Below are positions 58,145 through 64,000 of a DNA stretch of 64,000 nt, piece after piece. The stretch is from GCA-2737665 sp044344795. GTDB lineage: Bacteria > Bacteroidota > Bacteroidia > Palsa-965. The stretch's first letter is position 1, and each line of letters opens with the position of its first letter. A program made the translations under genes and the position numbers. The stretch is from positions 68,124 through 132,123 of the forward strand of contig JBIJCF010000004.1 in assembly GCA_044344795.1 (NCBI GenBank), in the 5' to 3' direction. A model generated the notes under the pieces. That model searched no databases. It had not been told where the DNA came from and was given only the letters and a program-made list of their open reading frames with translations.

Positions 58145-59105
58145 ACAGTTTCCGATACGACTGGATAAGGTGCGCTCGTTTGGTGCAGTGTTTAGCGACA
58201 CACGACGATTTTTGCGAGAGAACTTTGCAACTTACTTTTTAAGTCTATTGTTGTTAGCCGGTCCTTTCGTTTTGGTGACGTGCACCATGGAAAGTTATTA
58301 TCAAATCAACTTATTTTCCGGTGACGATATATTTCCCAGCTTCGATCGTTTCGGTTCTTGGATTGCCATTAATGCATTGGTGGGACAGTTTCGTTGGCTC
58401 ATTAACGGACTTATCATTGCGTTGGTGGTCAGCCACATTATAAAACAATATCAATTAAAAGGTCCGGGTAAGTTTGATACACATGATGTAAGTGTTTCTA
58501 TCGTAAAGTCCTTTGCATCCAACGGCATTGCATGGGTATTCCTGCTTGTGTTGTGCACCATTATCGGTGTTGCCATCGCGGGATTCATTTATGCAATTTC
58601 GCGTGAGAGTATTCTGATGGGAATTACTTTAATTGGTTTAATCGGATTAGGATATATTTTAGTTCGTTTTCCGTTTTGGTACATCGTTTTTTCAACGTTC
58701 AATGCTCGAGCAGAAAATGGAGGAAAAAATCCGATGAAGCATTTCGGTTATGCTGCCGGATTGATCAGTGGCAGTTGGTGGCAAACATGGGCTGTGTTTT
58801 TTATCATGTGGCTGCTGTTGTATGCGCTTGGAAAAGTGATTTCCATTCCTGCCGAGATCATGACTTATGTGGCGAAGATGTATAGTTTGGATATGTATGC
58901 ATCTAAAACAGATTGGAAGTTGATTGAAACGATATTGACCTCGGTTGCTGAATTTGCGAAGACGATGGTGAACAGCATTTTTTGTTTAGCGGTCGGTTTG
59001 CACTTTTTTAGTTTGCGTGAAAAGCAGGAAGGTCGGGGAACAAAGGAACTTATTGAAAAGATTGGTACAAAAGCAGACGATGACGGTGTGGAACTTACAT
59101 ATTAA
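58134..59105 (+). CDS. Multi-pass membrane protein of unknown function
   Basis: 323 residues with five or six hydrophobic segments (at about 36-56, 80-103, 135-160, 165-190, 220-245 and 290-306). It follows the SpoIIM-like gene with an 11-base overlap and overlaps the DUF4129 gene by 26 bases, so it belongs to the operon. No domain recognised beyond general resemblance to Bacteroidota proteins next to SpoIIM. The C-terminus is acidic. Confidence 0.75.
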   Translation: MSVRQFPIRLDKVRSFGAVFSDTRRFLRENFATYFLSLLLLAGPFVLVTCTMESYYQINLFSGDDIFPSFDRFGSWIAINALVGQFRWLINGLIIALVVSHIIKQYQLKGPGKFDTHDVSVSIVKSFASNGIAWVFLLVLCTIIGVAIAGFIYAISRESILMGITLIGLIGLGYILVRFPFWYIVFSTFNARAENGGKNPMKHFGYAAGLISGSWWQTWAVFFIMWLLLYALGKVISIPAEIMTYVAKMYSLDMYASKTDWKLIETILTSVAEFAKTMVNSIFCLAVGLHFFSLREKQEGRGTKELIEKIGTKADDDGVELTY

Positions 59106-59853
59106 GCTTTTGCTGATCGGAATGATGTGGGCTTCCATGTCGTTCGCTCAAGTCGTGCAACAAGTGCCCGATGAAACGCGTCGTCCTCCTGTGCAGTACG
59201 ATACAATTGATCCGAAGCGCACTGATACTGCAGATATTGCAAAACCGTATTACGAAGATGAGGCGTATCGTTACGGTCGCGATAAGGAAAAGAAAAAAAT
59301 GGACGAAACAGTTTTCGACCGCTTGTGGAGTGCGCTATGGGATCGCACATTTGATCCGCCGAGTTTTGATAAAACGAATTTTGAGTCACCATTTAATTGG
59401 CAAAATTTGTTCATCATCATTCTGGTAATTGTTTTGGTGTGGGCCATTTTACAAGCTACCAAGTCCGGTGTAAGCGGAATATTCAAAGGCAAGAGTCGCT
59501 CGAAAGAAGAAGTTACTGATGCAACGCTGGAAGACGTTGATATTTACGCTATCAATTACGAGCAACAAATTGCCGATGCCCAGGCGCGAGGTGATTACCG
59601 GTTAGCAGTGCGTTTGTGGTACTTGCGTATGCTGAAGGAAATGTCGGAGAAAGAGTTAATCCATTGGCGTACCGACAAAACCAATTTGGATTACGAACGG
59701 GAATTACGCACTACTCCTTACGCACAACGATTCGGAAAATTGAGTTTGTTGTACGACTACGTTTGGTACGGAGAGTTTGTTCCGGATCGTTCCCAATACG
59801 GAAATGCAGAGGAAGAATTTAAGTTGATGTTGAATCAAATTGCCAAAAAATAA
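59080..59853 (+). CDS. DUF4129 domain membrane protein
   Basis: 257 residues from the ATG at 59080 (MTVWNLHIKLLLIGMMWASMSFAQ, signal peptide), overlapping the previous gene by 26 bases. A short periplasmic stretch precedes one membrane segment (about residues 106-125, LFIIILVIVLVWAILQA). The cytosolic C-terminus is the DUF4129 domain (AVRLWYLRMLKEMSEKELIHWRTDKTNLDYERELR). This domain is regularly encoded with MoxR and DUF58 proteins and may serve as a membrane adaptor for them. Same operon. Confidence 0.85.
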   Translation: MTVWNLHIKLLLIGMMWASMSFAQVVQQVPDETRRPPVQYDTIDPKRTDTADIAKPYYEDEAYRYGRDKEKKKMDETVFDRLWSALWDRTFDPPSFDKTNFESPFNWQNLFIIILVIVLVWAILQATKSGVSGIFKGKSRSKEEVTDATLEDVDIYAINYEQQIADAQARGDYRLAVRLWYLRMLKEMSEKELIHWRTDKTNLDYERELRTTPYAQRFGKLSLLYDYVWYGEFVPDRSQYGNAEEEFKLMLNQIAKK

Positions 59854-61146
59854 ATGCGCAGAGCGTGGCCATATCTGATTTTGCTGGGCATTGCCTTCAC
59901 GGTACTGTACAAGTACTCGGAGAAGCAGGCTGCGCAGCATATTGATTGGTCAACGGATTATTCAGGCCGTTCAAAAATTCCATTCGGTTGTTATATCACA
60001 CGCACGATTGTTCCAAAGATCACCCGTAATGAAGTGACAACGGTGAGTCAAACAATTTACCGGCAAATGCGAGCTAGCCAGAACGCCTCTTTGGAAATGG
60101 ATGACAGTACGATGATTGCGATGGGTATGACGGAAACTTTATTCCGCAACGTGGATAAAACAGCATACGTATTCATCAATAGCGAGTTTAAACCTTCGGC
60201 ACTTGATGTAGTTGCGCTGTGTCATTTTGTGGAGCAAGGTAATGTCGCGTTTATTTCTGCACATACGTTCGGTATGCTTTCGGATACCTTGGGAGTCAAG
60301 GATTATGATTTCACGTATACTGATATTGACACGGATTCTGCATTAACCTTGGAAGGTGTGGTTGCGGGAGATTATTATACACCACAAGCAAATCTTGTTC
60401 ATCCGAAGTTTCGTTTAGATTCATTCGCTATATATCATAAAGCGCGACAAAGTCGTTCGTTTTATGATTTTGATACCACGCGGACGATGGTGTTGGGCAT
60501 TGACGGACATATGCGACCGAACTACATCAAAGTGCAATTCGGCAATGGGCATTTTTTACTCCACAAATTACCGGAGGCATTTACCAATTATTATTTAAGT
60601 GAAGAACGTTCAGGTACATATGCCGTGAATGCATTACGTTATTTGCCGCCGATGGAATTGTGGTTTGACGAGTATTACAAGGACGGATATGTTATACATA
60701 ATGATTCGCGCCGTTATATGCTCTCGGAACCTGCCTTAAAGCTGGCTTATTTTGTTGCCATAATTTTTGGCGGATTAGTTTTGTTATTTGGCGGAAAACG
60801 CATGCAGCGACCGGTTCCTGTTGTTAAGCCATTAAATAATGCGACGCTGGATTTTGTTGAACAAATCGGAGCGCTGTATTATCGACAAAACAACCATCAT
60901 CTCATCATTCAAAAAAAGATCAACTATTTTTTAGAATCGATACGAAGTCGATTTTATGTGCAGACGAATGTTATTGACAACACCTTCGTTGAGCGCATTT
61001 CTAATTTGAGTGGTGTTACGAAAAGCGAAGTTGACAAATTATTTAGAGCAATTAATTATTTAAAAGATAATACGCGCGCATCAGAAACAGACTTAAAAAA
61101 TCTGGAGCGCGCAATTTGGGGATTCAATCAAAAAAGTAAACGTTAA
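59854..61146 (+). CDS. DUF4350 domain protein
   Basis: 430 residues, start codon directly after the previous stop. An N-terminal signal/anchor (residues 4-20, AWPYLILLGIAFTVLYKY), a large exported domain (about 30-300, IDWSTDYSGRSKIPFGCYITRTIVPKI) with the DUF4350 fold, a second membrane segment (about 302-320, LAYFVAIIFGGLVLLFGG) and a cytosolic helical tail (about 330-430). Together with DUF4129, MoxR and DUF58 it forms a conserved module whose function is not established. Confidence 0.85.
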   Translation: MRRAWPYLILLGIAFTVLYKYSEKQAAQHIDWSTDYSGRSKIPFGCYITRTIVPKITRNEVTTVSQTIYRQMRASQNASLEMDDSTMIAMGMTETLFRNVDKTAYVFINSEFKPSALDVVALCHFVEQGNVAFISAHTFGMLSDTLGVKDYDFTYTDIDTDSALTLEGVVAGDYYTPQANLVHPKFRLDSFAIYHKARQSRSFYDFDTTRTMVLGIDGHMRPNYIKVQFGNGHFLLHKLPEAFTNYYLSEERSGTYAVNALRYLPPMELWFDEYYKDGYVIHNDSRRYMLSEPALKLAYFVAIIFGGLVLLFGGKRMQRPVPVVKPLNNATLDFVEQIGALYYRQNNHHLIIQKKINYFLESIRSRFYVQTNVIDNTFVERISNLSGVTKSEVDKLFRAINYLKDNTRASETDLKNLERAIWGFNQKSKR

Positions 61147-61163
61147 CCTTCAATACCAATACC

Positions 61164-62144
61164 ATGTCAGACTCTTTGAATTTTTCTAATCGTGTCCAAT
61201 TGGACGATCTTCAACAAGCTGTCGGTGATATTCGCGCCGAAATCGGAAAGATCATAGTGGGGCAGGAACGCGTGGTTGATTTGCTAATTGCTGCGTTATT
61301 GGCAGATGGACATGTATTGATTGAAGGCGTACCCGGCGTTGCAAAAACATTAACCGCGAAATTATTGGCGAAGACGATCAGCGTGAAGTTTTCACGTGTA
61401 CAGTTTACGCCCGATTTGATGCCTTCGGATGTTATTGGTACAAGCGTGTACAATTTAAAGACAAACGAATTTGAATTTAAACGTGGACCAATTTTTGCAA
61501 ATATTGTTTTAATAGATGAAATTAACCGTGCTCCAGCAAAAACGCAGTCAGCATTATTCGAGTCGATGGAAGAGCGTCAGGCAACAGTTGATGGTATTAC
61601 CTATAAACTGGATGTTCCTTTCATGGTGGTGGCTACACAAAATCCGGTAGAGCAGGAGGGGACGTATCGGTTGCCGGAAGCACAGTTGGACCGATTCATT
61701 TTCAAAATTCAGGTGGACTACCCCGATTTGCATCAGGAGACAAAAATTCTTGCCGACTTCCACGCTCGCAGGAACAGCATGAATTTGGATCATATTCGTC
61801 CCGTGATTAGTGCAGAGCAATTAAAAACTTATCGCGAGAAAGTGTACAGCTTATATGTAGAACCAAACTTGTTGCACTACATTGCTCAGATTGTGAATAT
61901 GACACGTAACAACAGCGCATTGTATTTGGGTGCATCACCACGTGCGTCGTTGGCCATCTTAACAACATCGAAAGCCATTGCAGCTATGCGCGGACGCGAC
62001 TTTGTAACTCCTGATGATATACGTGAAGTAGCTATTCCTGTTTTACAACATCGTGTCATGTTAACTCCGGAGAAGGAAATGGAAGGCCAAACATCGCGTG
62101 ATATAATTATGCAGATTTTGCAAATGGTAGAAATTCCGAGATAA
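61164..62144 (+). CDS. MoxR-family AAA+ ATPase
   Basis: 326 residues. Walker A EGVPGVAKTLTAK (about 52-64), Walker B IVLIDEINRAPAKTQSALFESMEERQ, sensor 1 VVATQNPVEQEGTYRLPEAQLDRF, and sensor 2 region GASPRASLAIL are all present. MoxR ATPases act as chaperones that insert cofactors or mature protein complexes, working with a VWA/DUF58 partner. The stop overlaps the DUF58 gene start by one base. Cytosolic. Confidence 0.93.
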   Translation: MSDSLNFSNRVQLDDLQQAVGDIRAEIGKIIVGQERVVDLLIAALLADGHVLIEGVPGVAKTLTAKLLAKTISVKFSRVQFTPDLMPSDVIGTSVYNLKTNEFEFKRGPIFANIVLIDEINRAPAKTQSALFESMEERQATVDGITYKLDVPFMVVATQNPVEQEGTYRLPEAQLDRFIFKIQVDYPDLHQETKILADFHARRNSMNLDHIRPVISAEQLKTYREKVYSLYVEPNLLHYIAQIVNMTRNNSALYLGASPRASLAILTTSKAIAAMRGRDFVTPDDIREVAIPVLQHRVMLTPEKEMEGQTSRDIIMQILQMVEIPR

Positions 62145-63484
62145 TGTTTTTAATACGCTTCATCAAATCGTTTTACTTCGCAACGCGTTTTTATATCGCG
62201 GTGGCTGTGCTTTTGGTGTTGTGTATAGTAGCGTATTTCCTTCCCGGTCTGTATCCTATAGCTGTAATCGGTGCAACCGCGATACCGATTTTGATTGGAG
62301 TTGATTTAGTGCTGTTGTGGGTTCGGCCCAAAGGATTTCATGCTGTGCGCGGAACGTTGGATAAATTATCGAACGGTGACCTGAACACGATTGAGGTTAC
62401 TTTGGAAAACAAATATCCTTATCCCGTATTTGTAACTGTTGTTGATGAATTGCCTGTACAATTTCAGGCGCGCGATTTAAAGTTTTACGCTTATCTAAAT
62501 CCTTTTGCTTCCAAGAAGCTATCGTATCAGGTTCGTCCTGTAAAGCGCGGACAATATATTTTCGGCGCGGTAAATGTGTTTGTAGCAACCATGCTTGGCA
62601 TGTTGCGTCGACGTTATCAATTCGGACAAGATCATGAAGTCCCTGTTTATCCGTCTTATATTCAAATGCGTCGTTTCGAGTTGCTCGCCATCTCGCACCG
62701 TCTAACGGAAGTAGGTATTAAGAAGATTCGTCGTTTGGGGCATAACATGGAATTTGATCAGATCAAAGATTATGTTTCCGGTGATGATCCGCGCACAGTA
62801 AACTGGAAGGCAACCGCACGACGCGGTCGTTTGATGGTGAATACTTATCAGGATGAGAAGTCGCAGCAAGTATATAATGTGATCGACATGGGTCGTAACA
62901 TGAAGATGCCATTTGAAGGAATGACATTGCTGGATTATGCGATCAATGCCTCTCTCGTAATTTCGAATATTGCGATGCTGAAATATGATAAGGCCGGACT
63001 GATCACGTTTTCCAATCGAATTCACGCCGCCTTACCTGCTGATAGAAAAGGAATGCAGATGTATAACATTATGGAATTGTTGTATGCTGCAAAAACCGGT
63101 TTTTTAGAATCCGATTACGGTCGACTGTATGCCACGTTAAAGCGTACGGTTAGTCAGCGCTCATTAATTGTACTTTACACGAATTTCGAGACGCTTTCTT
63201 CTGCGCAACGACAAATGCCGTACTTGCGTCGTATTGCAAAAGATCATTTGCTGGTAGTCGTGTTTTTTGAAAATACGGAATTGAGAAATTTCCTGGATAC
63301 TAAGCCGAATACGGTTCAGGAAATCTATTATCAAACCATCGCCGAAAAATTCACGTATGAGAAAAAGCTGATTGTTAAGGAGCTTGGAAAAAGTGGCATC
63401 CACGCCGTTTATACGGCTCCCGAAAATTTGACGGTAAATACGATTAATAAATATCTCGAGTTGAAAGCACGCGGATTGATTTAA
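62144..63484 (+). CDS. DUF58 domain protein (MoxR partner)
   Basis: 446 residues. Two N-terminal membrane segments (about 14-56) and the DUF58 core, with the hallmark GHNMEFDQIKDYVSGDDPRTVNWKATARRGRLMVNTYQDEKSQQVYNVIDMGR (given in part). The domain lies next to a VWA-like fold with a partial MIDAS (DMGR). It is the usual partner of MoxR. Translational coupling with the MoxR gene and closure of the operon by a small YbjN-like gene support one functional unit. Confidence 0.9.
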   Translation: MFLIRFIKSFYFATRFYIAVAVLLVLCIVAYFLPGLYPIAVIGATAIPILIGVDLVLLWVRPKGFHAVRGTLDKLSNGDLNTIEVTLENKYPYPVFVTVVDELPVQFQARDLKFYAYLNPFASKKLSYQVRPVKRGQYIFGAVNVFVATMLGMLRRRYQFGQDHEVPVYPSYIQMRRFELLAISHRLTEVGIKKIRRLGHNMEFDQIKDYVSGDDPRTVNWKATARRGRLMVNTYQDEKSQQVYNVIDMGRNMKMPFEGMTLLDYAINASLVISNIAMLKYDKAGLITFSNRIHAALPADRKGMQMYNIMELLYAAKTGFLESDYGRLYATLKRTVSQRSLIVLYTNFETLSSAQRQMPYLRRIAKDHLLVVVFFENTELRNFLDTKPNTVQEIYYQTIAEKFTYEKKLIVKELGKSGIHAVYTAPENLTVNTINKYLELKARGLI

Positions 63485-63517
63485 TTATTTTTGATAGATA
63501 CCAAAAAACTCAACACG

Positions 63518-63976
63518 ATGACACACATGAAGGTGTACGCAATGGTAGAAAAGAGCATTGAAGGCTTAAAAGTTGATCCGGCATTGTGTCGCGGAGAAAA
63601 GCCCGGACAATGGTCGTATAAATTAAAAGATGCCTCTGTATGGATTGATGTTTTCGAGTGGAATGCAGGCTCGGGAAAATATTACATTCAAGTGATGAGT
63701 CCATTGTGTGTTGTGCCTGATTTAAAGACGCAGGAATTTTTGTTGGACGTGTTGGAGATCAATTATAAACTGGTTGGTTGTTCTATTTGTAAAAAAGGAG
63801 ATTGGTTGTATATTTTAAATTTGCGCGAAATAGAAGGCATTGATCAATCCGAAATAGACGCAACCTTAGATCGTATCGGTTTTTACAGCACCGATTATTA
63901 CGGTAAACTCGCGTTTAAGTTTGAAGGGTGTTGGACACCAAAGCCGCCTGTAGATACAACAGGAAGTAGAGGGTAG
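63518..63976 (+). CDS. Small YbjN-like / T3SS-chaperone-like protein of unknown function
   Basis: 152 residues from the ATG at 63518 (MTHMKVYAMVEKSIEGL). The layout helix, strands, helix, with GSGKYYIQVMSPLCVVPD and LLDVLEINYKLVGCSICKKGDWLYIL, resembles YbjN-like proteins of the T3SS-chaperone fold. Three cysteines, two in CSIC, are notable. It starts 33 bases after the DUF58 stop and is probably the last gene of the operon in the window. Function unknown. Confidence 0.65.
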   Translation: MTHMKVYAMVEKSIEGLKVDPALCRGEKPGQWSYKLKDASVWIDVFEWNAGSGKYYIQVMSPLCVVPDLKTQEFLLDVLEINYKLVGCSICKKGDWLYILNLREIEGIDQSEIDATLDRIGFYSTDYYGKLAFKFEGCWTPKPPVDTTGSRG

Positions 63977-64000
63977 AATTTTCTGTTGATGCGCATCATT

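Noticed and set aside
1..64000. tRNA, rRNA, riboswitch, insertion sequence or prophage
   Set aside because: I looked in the gaps between genes for cloverleaf-like or transposase sequences and saw none; the gaps are mostly 30-200 bases and hold promoters or terminators.

Overview
This window comes from a member of the Bacteroidota. The support is four exported proteins with a type IX secretion (T9SS) type A C-terminal sorting domain, the gliding lipoprotein GldD, many promoters with the Bacteroidota -7 box TAnnTTTG, few Shine-Dalgarno sequences, and house genes typical of the phylum (SDR-type threonine dehydrogenase, LuxE-like acyl-protein synthetase, a 30-residue mS38/COX24-like peptide before RNase G). 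The cell looks aerobic and chemoorganotrophic: heme A synthase, tyrosine breakdown through homogentisate, and a 2-oxoglutarate:ferredoxin oxidoreductase. I see no tRNA or rRNA gene, prophage, insertion sequence or CRISPR array. No gap between genes exceeds about 300 bases.

Layout. 1-14 kb is metabolism and translation: threonine dehydrogenase, tRNA hydroxylase TrhO, homogentisate and 4-hydroxyphenylpyruvate dioxygenases, AspRS, TadA, an M16 peptidase, a bacilliredoxin, GatC, PlsC and TrpRS. 14-31 kb has a phosphate theme: a LuxE-like protein, PiT transporter, DUF47 partner, porin, a PhoR/PhoB-like pair, a TonB-dependent receptor, a large T9SS protein and a second orphan PhoB-like regulator. 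31-37 kb is a TetR/ABC/HlyD/TolC export operon. 37-46 kb holds an alkyltransferase-like protein, Mrp and NifU-like Fe-S proteins, korAB, a methyltransferase, an ECF sigma factor with a membrane TPR partner, and heme A synthase. 46-56 kb is a gliding/DNA-repair island (M14 peptidase, gldD, CocE-like hydrolase, ssb, mutY, HU, TPR protein, mS38-like peptide, RNase G). 56-64 kb is an RDD/SpoIIM/DUF4129/DUF4350/MoxR/DUF58 membrane cluster.

Main discovery. Three promoters, those of the DUF47-PiT operon and of both PhoB-like regulators, share one layout: two TTAAC-type repeats with an 11-bp period, the proximal repeat ending exactly 22 bp from the first base of the -7 box. The repeats match the TT(A/T)ACA-N5 direct-repeat logic of PhoP/PhoB-class Pho boxes. 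Weaker phased repeats precede the porin and the TonB receptor. I infer a local Pho regulon with two regulators whose DNA-contact regions are nearly identical. The layout also moves the DUF47 start to 17059.

Other points of interest: a 23-codon cysteine-rich, apparently leaderless ORF followed by an intrinsic terminator just ahead of korAB; an ABC exporter whose signature, catalytic glutamate and H-loop are all replaced; a CocE-like T9SS hydrolase in the place normally held by gldE beside gldD; a Mrp protein lacking the Fe-S CxxC motif; REP-like palindromes; and promoters whose -7 box lies only 4-8 bases from the start codon, implying leaderless mRNAs.
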